From Clostridiales bacterium (GTDB lineage Bacteria > Bacillota > Clostridia > Christensenellales > Borkfalkiaceae): 64,000 nucleotides of DNA. Below the pieces are notes generated by a model, which made no database searches, had not been told where the DNA came from, and worked only from the letters and a program-made list of their open reading frames with translations. How positions within the stretch are numbered: the stretch's first letter is position 1; each line of letters opens with the position of its first letter. The DNA lies in contig JAFLVP010000004.1 in assembly GCA_022508265.1 (NCBI GenBank), positions 1 to 64,000 of the forward strand. Direction: 5' to 3'. This document shows positions 1 through 9,062 of this stretch, piece after piece. A program made the position numbers and the translations under genes.

Positions 1-802
1 CGACGTATCTCATCTGTGCCATCTTGCCTGCGCCGTCTATCTGCGCCGCCTCGTACGAGGTAGGAGATACCGCTATAACCGCAGCAAAGTACACGATGGA
101 GTCGTATCCGCCATGCTCCCAGAGACCCGTTATCTGATAGATGGCTCTGAAGTATCTGTTGGTAAATACGAGACCGAATTTAGCGCTCGTAACTTCATTT
201 GCAAACGCTTCACTGTGAGGTAACCACAGAAGGAATTTAGATACAACACCTATACCTTCGGTACCGCCGGTGTCGCCCGTTGAGCCGCGGAACAATACGA
301 TTGCAAGAGCGGTTATAATAACCGTTGACATGAACTTGGGAAGGTACACGCAAACCTGCAGAATCGATCTTGTTACGTTCGACCTGACTTCATTAAAGAA
401 CAACGCCAAAATGATAGGGAACGGGAAACCGAAAAGAAGTCCGTAGAAGGCGATAATGAACGTATTCCTGAACGCACGCCAGAAATAGTCCTTCTGTGCG
501 CCGAAGAACAGCTCGTCAAAGTTAGCGAGACCGGACCAATTCTGTTTGCTTACTTCAAGTGCGCTGCCGGGATCTTTAAATGCTGCCAAGAGCTCTGTCA
601 TGGGCAAATAACGCCAAAGCACGTACACCAAAATAAGGGGTACGAGCATCAGATAGAGCCTCCAGTCTTTAAGGATAGTCCAGCCCGTCTTCTTCCATTT
701 GTTTCTCTCAGTCTCGTCCCTTACCTTCTGATCGGCAGCCATCGAATAGGTTCCGGTTGCCTCGTCGTAGATAAGGAAGTCGTCACATTTGAGTTTAAAC
801 AT
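1..802 (-). CDS. lplB: LplB-type sugar ABC transporter permease (partial)
   Basis: This is the N-terminal 267 codons of a carbohydrate ABC permease; the rest lies beyond the left edge. Reading back from position 802 gives a cytoplasmic N-terminus of about 48 residues, then hydrophobic segments including LMLVPLILVYVLW and FIIAFYGLLFGFPFPI. The end of the visible part carries the start of the EAA loop (EAAQIDGAGK), which contacts the ATPase in this family. The order matches LplB/YtcP permeases of the CUT1 group, which import oligosaccharides in Firmicutes. The start is set by a GGAGG site 8 bases upstream. The generic ATPase it needs is probably the MsmX-type gene at 14658-15776, since such ATPases serve several importers. 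The substrate is not shown by the sequence; oligogalacturonides are inferred from the neighbouring pectin genes. Confidence 0.92.
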   Translation of the reverse strand, partial: MFKLKCDDFLIYDEATGTYSMAADQKVRDETERNKWKKTGWTILKDWRLYLMLVPLILVYVLWRYLPMTELLAAFKDPGSALEVSKQNWSGLANFDELFFGAQKDYFWRAFRNTFIIAFYGLLFGFPFPIILALFFNEVRSNVTRSILQVCVYLPKFMSTVIITALAIVLFRGSTGDTGGTEGIGVVSKFLLWLPHSEAFANEVTSAKFGLVFTNRYFRAIYQITGLWEHGGYDSIVYFAAVIAVSPTSYEAAQIDGAGKMAQMRYV

Positions 803-846
803 GAAAAATTTCCTCCATATCACTTAAAGTTTTTAAGTAATTATTT

Positions 847-860
847 GTAAAGCGTTTTAC
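847..860. promoter_or_regulatory. LacI-type operator upstream of lplB
   Basis: The 14-base sequence GTAAAGCGTTTTAC is a near-perfect palindrome with a central CG and one mismatched pair, the usual shape of LacI/GalR or CcpA operators. It sits 45 bases before the lplB start. The spacing differs from the classical cre consensus, so a local LacI-family regulator is as likely as CcpA. No regulator gene of this family is in the window. Confidence 0.5.
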
Positions 861-915
861 CGCAGTTTACCCGATTTTAATTTACCCGTTAGAACAAGCC
901 GTTTTCAGGCAAATT

Positions 916-1587
916 TTACTCCATTTCATCGTCCCGTCTTTGGAGTATGGAAAGCGTTTCTTCCGATATTTCCACCGGCTCGTCGCCGAACTGATCGCGC
1001 CGCGCCATCTCTTTACGGTCGTCGTCGACTCTTCTTAAATAATGCTTCTGGTCTTCAAACATACCGTCGAGCCTGCGCATTATAAGCACGATTACAACGC
1101 CTATTATCATCGACACGAGGTCGAAAAGCTGCTGCACGAGGACGTAAACGAAGTTGTTTCCGACTATGGCGGCAACCGACGACCTGCCAAGCACCGTAAC
1201 AACCCAGCCCAACACCACGAACAGTATGGAAAGATATACGCTTTTTCTTATCTTTTCCTTTCCCACGAAACGGGTATACAGTAGCAATAGCATTATACAC
1301 GCGTTGCCTACGCAATAAATGAGCAAGCTTTGCCAACTGCCACCCTTTAAAAGAACGTACAGCGCACCGTCGCCCACGGCGTAAAACACCGATACCCAGC
1401 CCCAGCGCATCATCACAACCAACACGAGCGGGACCATTGGGGAGAACGTAAAGTTTGCGTCGTCGCCAAACGCTATCATGGCGAAATGCAAAATGAGTTC
1501 AAAAACTGCCAATATAACCGCAAACAGAAACAAATCGGTTAATCTGTATTGCTTGATTGATATTAACCTTGAACCGTTTTTACGCAT
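916..1587 (-). CDS. Unknown membrane protein, five predicted TM segments
   Basis: I do not recognise a family with certainty. The 223-residue product has about five hydrophobic segments between residues 18 and 168. The region reading SPMVPLVLVVMMRWGWVS followed by a glycine- and alanine-containing helix recalls substrate-binding (S) components of ECF vitamin transporters, but this is only a resemblance. The last 50 residues are strongly charged (Arg, Asp, Glu) and should lie in the cytoplasm. The gene has its own promoter at 1651-1679 and is followed by lplB after 113 bases with no clear terminator. It is divergent from the pectinesterase gene, with both promoters in the 159-base gap between them. 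Confidence 0.7.
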   Translation of the reverse strand: MRKNGSRLISIKQYRLTDLFLFAVILAVFELILHFAMIAFGDDANFTFSPMVPLVLVVMMRWGWVSVFYAVGDGALYVLLKGGSWQSLLIYCVGNACIMLLLLYTRFVGKEKIRKSVYLSILFVVLGWVVTVLGRSSVAAIVGNNFVYVLVQQLFDLVSMIIGVVIVLIMRRLDGMFEDQKHYLRRVDDDRKEMARRDQFGDEPVEISEETLSILQRRDDEME

Positions 1588-1650
1588 ACTTTTTCGTTTC
1601 TGTCAACTTGCGTGACTGCATAATGATACAATTTTTCATTTTGTTAAGCT

Positions 1651-1679
1651 ATTATAACATAGCCAAATTCAAAAATCAA
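1651..1679 (-). promoter_or_regulatory. Sigma-A promoter of the 916-1587 gene
   Basis: On the minus strand there is TTGATT, a 17-base spacer, and TATAAT preceded by TG at the extended -10 position. The gene starts 64 bases beyond the -10 box. Confidence 0.65.
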
Positions 1680-1690
1680 TACTTTTTTTA

Positions 1691-1719
1691 TTGTTTCACA
1701 AAAAAAATAGTGCTATAAT
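1691..1719 (+). promoter_or_regulatory. Sigma-A promoter of the pectinesterase gene
   Basis: TTGTTT, a 17-base spacer and TATAAT with an extended TGC motif lie 28 bases before the ATG. The promoter is back to back with that of the membrane protein, separated by only 11 bases, so one regulator could act on both. Confidence 0.7.
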
Positions 1720-1746
1720 ATTTTCAACGAAATCAGGGGGGTTTTT

Positions 1747-2676
1747 ATGCTTGAGCTGCACCTTACACCAGATGATAATTTATCCGAAATTTTGAATAAT
1801 TTGCACGAACCCGCCACCGTATATTTAAAGAACGGGGTGTACCGTCAAAAAGTATGGCTTAAGGCGGGCGACCTGACTATTATCGGCGAAAACCGCGAGC
1901 AAACCGTTATATCATTTGACGATTATGCGCGCAAAATTCACGCCGACGGGCAGGAATACAACACTTTCCGCACCTACACATTGTGCGTGACCGGCGAGCG
2001 GGTAAAGCTTGAAAATCTCACCGTTCAAAACAGCAACACACGCCCCGAAGAAGTCGGGCAGTGCGTTGCGCTCTCGGTAAACTGCAAGACCTTTGCCGCC
2101 GAGAACATCAATCTCATCTCCACGCAGGATACCCTCTTTCTCTCCCCCTTCCCCGATGACCTTGTAGTGCGTTACCGCGGTTTTATCCCCGAAAAACAGC
2201 TCTATCTTGACGGCTGCTCCCGCCACCACTTTAAAAATTGCAGAATTTCGGGCACGGTGGACTTTATTTTCGGCTGTGCCGAGGCATACTTTGAAAAGTG
2301 CGAAATAATCTCCCTGCACGACAACCGGGGTTACGGCTTCGTTGCCGCGCCGGCACACTCTTTAAAGCAGGAACGGGGATTTGTCTTTGACGGCTGTAAC
2401 TTTTTATCGGGCGGCGCGGAGGAGAGAACGGTTTACCTTGCAAGGCCGTGGCGCGACTTCGGCAAATGCGAATTTTTAAATTGCCGCCTTGAAAAACATA
2501 TAAACGCAGAACTGTACGACAAGTGGAACGACACCTACCGCGACACCACCGCCAGATTTGCACACTTCGGGCTGAAATGCGACTTTACTCCCACCCCCGT
2601 CAAGTGGTCGAGAGCGCTTACAGAAGTTCAATGTAATGATATTATAAATACCTGTAATAAGCATTTTAAGGAATAG
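1747..2676 (+). CDS. Pectinesterase (CE8), apparently intracellular
   Basis: The product removes methyl ester groups from galacturonate residues of pectin. The 309 residues carry the family signatures in order: GVYRQKVWL near residue 30 (the GxYxE-like block), STQDTLF with Asp128, GTVDFIFG with catalytic Asp172, and LARPW with Arg233 and Trp235. It has the length of a single right-handed beta-helix domain. There is no signal peptide or lipobox: the protein starts MLELHLTPDD. It should therefore act in the cytoplasm on imported methylated oligogalacturonides, which is unusual but known for some gut bacteria. An AGGGGGG site lies 6 bases before the ATG. It is convergent with the PL9 pectate lyase gene and separated from it by two hairpins. 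Confidence 0.93.
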   Translation: MLELHLTPDDNLSEILNNLHEPATVYLKNGVYRQKVWLKAGDLTIIGENREQTVISFDDYARKIHADGQEYNTFRTYTLCVTGERVKLENLTVQNSNTRPEEVGQCVALSVNCKTFAAENINLISTQDTLFLSPFPDDLVVRYRGFIPEKQLYLDGCSRHHFKNCRISGTVDFIFGCAEAYFEKCEIISLHDNRGYGFVAAPAHSLKQERGFVFDGCNFLSGGAEERTVYLARPWRDFGKCEFLNCRLEKHINAELYDKWNDTYRDTTARFAHFGLKCDFTPTPVKWSRALTEVQCNDIINTCNKHFKE

Positions 2677-2702
2677 TTTGTTTGATTTTGTAGATATATG
2701 AA

Positions 2703-2732
2703 AAATCGGGGTACCGAACGTCACCCCGATTT
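2703..2732. terminator. Bidirectional terminator between pectinesterase and PL9
   Basis: A 9-base stem (AAATCGGGG / CCCCGATTT) with a 12-base loop is followed by a T run on both strands, so it can end both convergent genes. Confidence 0.85.
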
Positions 2733-2750
2733 TTTTGTTTAATAAACTAA

Positions 2751-2776
2751 CGCCTCCCCGAGGGGAGGCGTTTTTT
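2751..2776. terminator. GC-rich hairpin with T tail
   Basis: CGCCTCCCC pairs with GGGGAGGCG across a 2-base loop, followed by TTTTTT on the plus strand. It is a back-up terminator for the pectinesterase gene and lies 13 bases beyond the stop codon of the PL9 gene on the other strand. Confidence 0.8.
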
Positions 2777-2788
2777 GTTTGCTGACTA

Positions 2789-5700
2789 TTAGTTCCACTC
2801 GCCAAGGAAGTTAAGCGTGAAGTAAGGCGCGTTAAGCATCGAGTGGTCGGAGTATGACTCGTCGTAGTTCAAAGACCACTTCGATTCCGTATCGAAGTAA
2901 TCCAACAAGCCCAATTCCCTGATTCTCGAAACGTACTTCAAGTTAATGGGAAGCTGTGCCGATACGTCGTAGTCGGTGTTGTACTCTTCCATAAGAGCTA
3001 CGCATCCTATAACGTCCGCCGCAGTGGAGCCGCCGATAATACCCGACTGATTCTTCTGAGCCGTTTCTATAAGAGCTCCCTTATAGTACTCTTCGTGAAG
3101 AGCGATGCAACCGTAGACGCGAAGAGGTCCTACGCCGCTCTGATATCCAACCATACCGCCCATACGACCCGTACCGTTATTGTAAAGTACGCCGCTTGAA
3201 ATACAGCTTGTGATTTCAACGCTGAAGTCATACCCGTTAAGTTGTGCGAGCGCATACTTGCCGTTTTCGTCATACTGACCTATTATCGCACTGACAGCGT
3301 ATCCGCCCGTCTGCTGGATATAGGAATCCACGTAACAGTCGAAAACTTTAATCGTAAGTCCACCCGTAAGAGTGCTGTTGGTCTGGATATAGCCGATGAT
3401 GCCGGCAACTCTGTTGCTGCTACCCGTGATATAGTACAGCTGACCTTCATTTTCTTCTGCCGTCGTATCTATAGTTCCGTCCGCTTTGAGAACGGGGATG
3501 GGGTTGATGAGCGAAATCTGAGAAATCTCGGTGGGGGTAGCGCCCTCGAATGCCTGACCGATGAGTCCGCCGACGCGCTCGGTGCCGCTCACGTACAAGT
3601 TGGTTATGGCTAAATTGTGATAGTAGCCGCCGTAGGAACGAGCTATAATACCCGCTCTCGAACCTGTCGAAGTAATCTTGATGTTGTTGAACTTGATGTT
3701 TTCAATAGTTCCGCCATTTACCTGCGAGAACAGGCTGGCATTACCGCTTGCCGAAACAGTAACGTTGGATATCGTGTGTCCCTGTCCGTTGAGAAGTCCG
3801 GTAAATGCGCTTGAACTTGCACTCCAAGTCGTTTCGGAGAAATCAAGGTCATCGGTAAGCAGATAGATTGTCTGCGAAACCACTTCGCTTCCTATCTTGC
3901 TGCCGCCGGCAATCTTCATGAAGTCTGCCTCGGAGGAGATGTCGACCTTGCTTATTTCAACGCTGTAAAGCTCTGACGTTATATCGCCGTTTGCGTTTGC
4001 AAGCGCATAGTAGATGTAATATGCGCCGCTATTTGCGTTTTCATAGCCGAAGCTGATGTCGGTAGCTCTGAAACTGTTTGATTCAACACCCTCGTAAGTC
4101 TTGATGTTTTCAACAGTGAGGTCTGTAAGCTCGGTTGCGGAAGCTACCGTGTACAGAGTACCCGTTACGTTGGTAAGGGTGCCTGCGATGATGTAACCGT
4201 CTCTGTAAACGGATACGCTTGCACCGCCGTCGAAGTCAACGTTTGCGGAAACCGAAGCAACGAAGATATAATAGGTAATGCTTCCGCTCTCGTCACCGCC
4301 TGTAAGCGTTACGTTGTGAGTAATCTTGTAAACGCCTGCGTGGTTGGGCATGAACGACGCAACCTGAACGTAAGAATCCTTTGTGGAAGCCGCATACTCG
4401 TAAACCGTTTCAACGGTGTACTGCGACTCTTTAAGAAGAGTACCGTTGTAGTAAGCGCCGTTCTGAACTTCGAGTACGGGCTCGGAATACTGTCTGTATG
4501 CGTCGATAATTATCTTGCCGTTGTCTTCGTAAACCTCGTCCGTCTCGCTGACTCTTACCTGAAGTCCGCCTATGGAAGGTTCGTCCTTCTTGAGGTTGAG
4601 CACGAAGTCCTTATTAATGCTGTGGTTATGATAGGAAATCGAAGCCGTAAGCGTAACCGTAGCATCGGCGCTTGTGGGGCGTTCAACGCCTATTGTTATA
4701 TATTCGGAGCTGGAAACGGAGATTTCCGTAAGTTTACCGATAGTGATATATTCGCTGTCCGAAGTCCAGTTAACCTTGCAGCCCATGAGCTGGGTGGGAA
4801 CTTCGAAGTCCTGATATACAGCCTCTTCGTCGCTGTTGATGGTAAGTGTTTCCTTTGCTTTGAGTAGTCTTGCCGTAACTTCGTCCTTAACTCCGTTGAG
4901 AAGGTCGGGGTCTGCGAAGTGAGTATAAGCGTCCCAATCAGACTTATTGAGGACGGAACCCGCCTTGACGCCTGCACCGAAGTAGGTTGAGAAATCAAAG
5001 TCGTCCTTTACTGCAAGAAGGTCGCCCATATTTATGGAGTGATCTTCGTTGCGGTACTTGTCGTGAACCCTTTGCGCAACGGCCTGGTCGGAATCTCTTG
5101 CGCCGTCGATATTGTGGGTGTAAGTTGTTCCGTTGTCACCAGTACCGATAACTACGGGAAGCTGTTTGAATACGTCCTCGGCAACGAGTGACGTAACCTG
5201 TTCGGTGTACTCTTTTTTAGCGCTGCCGATCTTTGTGTCGGCGTCAAGCGAGCCCTTTATAACGTTGGTCTTTTTGTCTGCGTTGAGAAGGCTGTTCATA
5301 ACCGAACCGCGATATGCGTCGCTTTCGAGCGATTTAGCCATGCCGCTCTTAACCGAAAGGGTGTTCTTTACGGTGTTGTAGCTGTAGGTCTGGCGTGCAA
5401 CGTCGACGTTAGCGTGAGTTTCGTGGTTTGCTATGGAAACCACCTGACCGAACGTATCGCTTTCGGGGTTATCGTCGATGGCCGCCGAGTTGTCGTAGCT
5501 CGTTACGCCATCAATCTGAAGATAGCCGGGGTTGGAGTTATCGGTAACGCCGTGCATTCTGTTCTGGAACGCAAGGCAGTTGTACATTTTAACGTCGCCT
5601 TCCATAACCGAACCGCCGAGCTTGAAGCCGTTGCCGTCTCCGTCGCGGGTCTTATACGAGTTTGTATTGGGCTCGCTATAGTTGTTGTTGAAATTGAGTC

Positions 5701-6598
5701 TTGCGTGGTTTTCGGCCTGGGTGTACTCAAGATAGCCGTTCTCAAACGCAACGCAGTTGTATATGATAACGCAACCGATGTTGCCCGAGTCGGATTTAGC
5801 GTAGAGGTCCCAGCCGTCGTCCGAGTTGCGGTATGCGATACAGCCGTCGAATACGTTGCCGTAGCCTATCGTAAGCTTAGCCGCAAAGCCGTCGGCATTC
5901 TCGCCGTAGGTTTCGTCGTCGTAGTTGTTGTGCGACGTGCAGTTTTTGATGAGGTTGAAGCTGGGCCAATCGTTTACGGAAGAATAGTCGCCGCTCGACC
6001 TGCCGAGCTGAAGACCCGTATCGCGGTTGTTGTAGAATTCGCAGTATTCAACCGTGTTGTAGCTGCCGCCGATATACATACCGTTATCGCCTGCGCCGCA
6101 GATATCGATACCGTACCAGTAGATGTAATTACCGCTGAGCGATACGCCACGGTTGTTGCCGTCAAAGGACATACCGCTGAAATCGAGAGTAACCTTTGTT
6201 TCGGTACCCGTATATCCGCTGTTCTCGTCGAGAGCTGCGTTTATAATTTTAATATTGCCGTTGGGCAAGCCGTTGGCGGTTATGATAATGCCCGAGCCTG
6301 CTCTGTCGTGAGTTTTCCAAGCGGTGCTCCACTCGTACGTTCCGGGAAGAAGGTATACCGTGTCGCCTGCGGAAATCTTTTCGGGTACGGCAGTATTTAA
6401 AATTGTAATAGGGGCGGGCGAGTTAATGCTCTTGCCGTCGCCGGTGCCGTCTGCGGAAACGTAATAGGTTTTGCCTACTATTACGTCATCGCCGCCGTTA
6501 TTGCCGGTGTCGCAAGCCGCTGCACCCATGGCAACGCTACCCGAAATTGCGAGTACGGCAATTGCCGATAAAAACTTTTTATTGAATATCTTTTTCAT
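2789..6598 (-). CDS. Secreted lipoprotein pectate lyase, PL9 family
   Basis: This 1269-residue enzyme should cut polygalacturonate by beta-elimination outside the cell. A lipoprotein signal peptide ends at Cys29 (MGAAAC). Residues 45-500 form a right-handed beta-helix with the PL9 motifs: NADGFAAKL with Asp236, NSDDGWDLY with Asp260, Asp261 and Asp264, and GNGFKLGG with Lys326. The four Asp residues keep the spacing of the calcium ligands Asp209/233/234/237 of Dickeya Pel9A, and Lys326 is the likely catalytic base. The middle (about 590-880) looks like Ig-like domains. The C-terminal third has GLUG-type repeats (LFSQVNGGTIENIKF, VGGLIG). It is followed after 24 bases upstream by the 675-residue lipoprotein gene, probably in one transcript from the promoter at 8766-8794. 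Confidence 0.92.
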   Translation of the reverse strand: MKKIFNKKFLSAIAVLAISGSVAMGAAACDTGNNGGDDVIVGKTYYVSADGTGDGKSINSPAPITILNTAVPEKISAGDTVYLLPGTYEWSTAWKTHDRAGSGIIITANGLPNGNIKIINAALDENSGYTGTETKVTLDFSGMSFDGNNRGVSLSGNYIYWYGIDICGAGDNGMYIGGSYNTVEYCEFYNNRDTGLQLGRSSGDYSSVNDWPSFNLIKNCTSHNNYDDETYGENADGFAAKLTIGYGNVFDGCIAYRNSDDGWDLYAKSDSGNIGCVIIYNCVAFENGYLEYTQAENHARLNFNNNYSEPNTNSYKTRDGDGNGFKLGGSVMEGDVKMYNCLAFQNRMHGVTDNSNPGYLQIDGVTSYDNSAAIDDNPESDTFGQVVSIANHETHANVDVARQTYSYNTVKNTLSVKSGMAKSLESDAYRGSVMNSLLNADKKTNVIKGSLDADTKIGSAKKEYTEQVTSLVAEDVFKQLPVVIGTGDNGTTYTHNIDGARDSDQAVAQRVHDKYRNEDHSINMGDLLAVKDDFDFSTYFGAGVKAGSVLNKSDWDAYTHFADPDLLNGVKDEVTARLLKAKETLTINSDEEAVYQDFEVPTQLMGCKVNWTSDSEYITIGKLTEISVSSSEYITIGVERPTSADATVTLTASISYHNHSINKDFVLNLKKDEPSIGGLQVRVSETDEVYEDNGKIIIDAYRQYSEPVLEVQNGAYYNGTLLKESQYTVETVYEYAASTKDSYVQVASFMPNHAGVYKITHNVTLTGGDESGSITYYIFVASVSANVDFDGGASVSVYRDGYIIAGTLTNVTGTLYTVASATELTDLTVENIKTYEGVESNSFRATDISFGYENANSGAYYIYYALANANGDITSELYSVEISKVDISSEADFMKIAGGSKIGSEVVSQTIYLLTDDLDFSETTWSASSSAFTGLLNGQGHTISNVTVSASGNASLFSQVNGGTIENIKFNNIKITSTGSRAGIIARSYGGYYHNLAITNLYVSGTERVGGLIGQAFEGATPTEISQISLINPIPVLKADGTIDTTAEENEGQLYYITGSSNRVAGIIGYIQTNSTLTGGLTIKVFDCYVDSYIQQTGGYAVSAIIGQYDENGKYALAQLNGYDFSVEITSCISSGVLYNNGTGRMGGMVGYQSGVGPLRVYGCIALHEEYYKGALIETAQKNQSGIIGGSTAADVIGCVALMEEYNTDYDVSAQLPINLKYVSRIRELGLLDYFDTESKWSLNYDESYSDHSMLNAPYFTLNFLGEWN

Positions 6599-6622
6599 AA
6601 TTATCCTTTATACCTCCTCGCC

Positions 6623-8650
6623 TTAATCCGCTAACTCTATCACGATAAGATAGATATCAATATTATTGTCACCGCCGATAAACAGTGTGCCTCCGTTAGC
6701 AGTGAACTCATGCTTGTTAACAGACCCGTTCCCAACTGCCGTAGTGCACTTTGTAAAATCACCGCTTGCCGCATTAAGATACTGCACGTATCTGTTGTTA
6801 GAAGTAGTTTTAGCCCATACTTTTATGGTATAGCTATGTGAAGAGGCAAGTGTTAACTTGATCACTCTTCTTGCAGTCGTAGAGCCGCCTTGCGTTGAGA
6901 ACGACTTGGTTAAAGTATAGGTCTCGTTTCCGTCTGTAATCGTTTCATTTACAGATTTGATAGACAGTTTATCCTTTGTCGTATGAACTATTTCCAAAGC
7001 CTCAACAAGGCTCTTTTCGGGAATAGTTATAGTACCGATATCGCCCATATTTTCGGTGACGCCGTCAGCAGTTGCGCCGTAATAGTCACCTGCAGTTAAG
7101 CCGTCGAATTTAATTGCCACAGGGTCTGTGCTAATTTCATCGCCGCCGGTGCTGCTTGCAACAGTATAAACGACTTCAACCGCATAGATATGAACTGTTG
7201 CGTTACCATAAACATAATAGGTTCCGGGTGTAGCATTATCCGCTTCAAGGACATATAATGTGCCACTTACAGCGTTACCGCTGTCGCCGCCCATTGCTAT
7301 TGTATCGATATAGCTTTCTGTATCAAAACAAGTAGCTCCGAGATATGCGGAACGATTGTTGTTTGTTGAAGAATGCGAAACATAAGCCTTAATGTTAACA
7401 TTCGTAGCGCCCGCGCCGACTGTTATTTTGATACTCTTGCCCGTAGCGTTTAAGTCAAGATGGTTTGTTAACTCGGTGCCGTCTGTTGCTGACTTCTTGT
7501 GTTCTCCTGTGGTAACACCTCCCGTGAACTCTATATCAACGGTTGAGTTGATGTCTTCGCCGGGGTCTTCGGAGTAAGAATTGCTCCAATTAGGTTCTGT
7601 CAAGTTCACGACGCCCGTAATGGTGTACGTTATAGTATCTCCCTCGATAACCTTTGCCGTAATTGTATAGGTTACGGTGGTGGCTGCTTCGTGCTCGGTG
7701 CCCTTTGCGTCTGCTTCTACGTATTTAACGTTAGCAGTCTTATTTTCGCCTGCGGTCTTGGTGTCGATTTCAATAGTCAAACCCTCGTCGCCTGCTTTAA
7801 CGGTCTTTGTGGTGCCGTTAGAATAAGTCACTGTGAACTCCCACGTGCCGGAAATTTCGTCCTTTGAGCTTGCTTCCTGCTCGGTCTCGGCAGTATCTGC
7901 ATTTGCAAGCTCAATGTCCGTAACGGGGTTAACAATATAAATTGGAATGAAGTCCTGATTGGTTGTGTCTGCCTTAAGGGTAACGACGAGCGAATATACA
8001 CCGCCAATGTCGGTGGTGTTATTTTCTATCTTGGCAGAGCCGAGATAGAGGTCTGCGTCGTATTGGTCCTCGTGAAGGGCTTCCTCTGCGGGTTCGCCGT
8101 CTGCATCAACGAGATATACGGCAACGGTATCCTTTGCTACGGTAGCAGATTTATCTGTCTCCGTAAGGGTAAACGTATCCTGCTTGCCTTCTGCAAGAGC
8201 GACAACAATACCGCCGTAAGCGGGGGTTACGGGAGTAACCTCTACGGTATAATGCGCCGTGCGCGTAACGTTTGAACGCGTATGGCTTACGTAAATCGTA
8301 TATACGCCGACTCTGTTTGCATTGTAATCAGAGCTGTCCACTACGTACTCCCCTGCATTGAGCTCGACGTCCGTCGTATATTTATCGGAGATGCTGTAGT
8401 CGTTGAGCGTTGCGGTAACCACGAGGTTGCCGGTAGAAAAAGCCGTTCCCAGCGTGAAAGTTTTTGTGTATCCGCTAACACTGATGTGGTCCAAAGCCAA
8501 GCCGTCTTTCGAAGAATCGGTAATACCGTGGTCAACATTGTTATTCGTGTTGCCGGTGTTGCCGCCGTCGTTACATGCGACCGCAAATACCATTACGAAC
8601 GCAAGTAAAAAGCTGACGAGCGTGGACAAAAGTAACTTTGTTTTTTTCAT
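6623..8650 (-). CDS. Lipoprotein with Ig-like and tandem beta-sandwich domains
   Basis: The function is unknown; a pectin-binding or lyase-accessory role is inferred from co-transcription with the PL9 gene. The lipobox ends VFAVAC near residue 27. After a low-complexity Asn/Thr/Gly linker come bacterial Ig-like repeats (about 45-350), then two related beta-sandwich domains at roughly 365-495 and 500-675, each with a VDIEFTGG or VAIKFDGL opening and an HIYAVEV or DIYLIVIEL close. Such pairs are seen as carbohydrate-binding modules on pectinases, but no catalytic motif is visible. An in-frame ATG lies at 8662, but the GGAGG site at 8656-8660 falls inside that extension and is correctly spaced for the ATG at 8650, so I use 8650. 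The promoter is at 8766-8794. Confidence 0.75.
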   Translation of the reverse strand: MKKTKLLLSTLVSFLLAFVMVFAVACNDGGNTGNTNNNVDHGITDSSKDGLALDHISVSGYTKTFTLGTAFSTGNLVVTATLNDYSISDKYTTDVELNAGEYVVDSSDYNANRVGVYTIYVSHTRSNVTRTAHYTVEVTPVTPAYGGIVVALAEGKQDTFTLTETDKSATVAKDTVAVYLVDADGEPAEEALHEDQYDADLYLGSAKIENNTTDIGGVYSLVVTLKADTTNQDFIPIYIVNPVTDIELANADTAETEQEASSKDEISGTWEFTVTYSNGTTKTVKAGDEGLTIEIDTKTAGENKTANVKYVEADAKGTEHEAATTVTYTITAKVIEGDTITYTITGVVNLTEPNWSNSYSEDPGEDINSTVDIEFTGGVTTGEHKKSATDGTELTNHLDLNATGKSIKITVGAGATNVNIKAYVSHSSTNNNRSAYLGATCFDTESYIDTIAMGGDSGNAVSGTLYVLEADNATPGTYYVYGNATVHIYAVEVVYTVASSTGGDEISTDPVAIKFDGLTAGDYYGATADGVTENMGDIGTITIPEKSLVEALEIVHTTKDKLSIKSVNETITDGNETYTLTKSFSTQGGSTTARRVIKLTLASSHSYTIKVWAKTTSNNRYVQYLNAASGDFTKCTTAVGNGSVNKHEFTANGGTLFIGGDNNIDIYLIVIELAD

Positions 8651-8765
8651 TTTTTCCTCCATCTATTTTTTGTGCAAATCCAAAGAATTTACGCAGCCAT
8701 TTTAAGGTGATTTTATTATGTATTGTGGAACGCACGCAAAATCTCTGCATTTTTATGTATGCTAT

Positions 8766-8794
8766 ATTGTATCACTGCAAATTTTTATTGTCAA
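8766..8794 (-). promoter_or_regulatory. Promoter of the lipoprotein-PL9 operon
   Basis: On the minus strand a consensus TTGACA is followed by a 17-base spacer and TACAAT with an extended TGA. The leader to the ATG at 8650 is about 110 bases. The same layout (TTGACA, 17, TGATAAAAT) is found before the InlB-repeat lipoprotein at 49613. Confidence 0.85.
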
Positions 8795-9012
8795 CAGCGT
8801 TTTGTAAAATAATTCCATTTTTTAAGCAATTTCCCATATTTACACGACATATTTTCGACATTAGCCGCATAAATTTTGCTGAAATTTTAAAATAATCCCG
8901 ACTTGTCCGCCAAAATATATAATTTTACCCGATTTTTTAACATAATTATAAAATAATATTATTATTTATGCACAAACAACACGTTGTTTTGCCTAATACC
9001 AAAACAAAGAAT

Positions 9013-9041
9013 AGCGGTGCGGTCCTTTCGTCCGCACCGCT
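9013..9041 (-). terminator. Terminator of the 9063-10172 gene
   Basis: AGCGGTGCGG pairs with CCGCACCGCT over a 9-base loop, followed on the minus strand by a weak T-rich stretch (ATTCTTTGTTTT). It lies 21 bases beyond the stop codon. Confidence 0.75.
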
Positions 9042-9062
9042 GAAAATTGCAATTAAAGCTTT

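Larger units (their letters stand above)
8651..9062. other. AT-rich intergenic region
   Basis: This 412-base stretch has no convincing gene. It holds the leader and promoter of the 6623-8650 gene, an AT-rich tract around 8860-8990, and the terminator hairpin at 9013-9041 of the next upstream gene. Confidence 0.7.

Noticed and set aside
5414..6400. Open frame of 328 codons on the plus strand
   Set aside because: It is antisense to the PL9 beta-helix and made mainly of Val, Ala and Arg, without domain motifs or a start signal.
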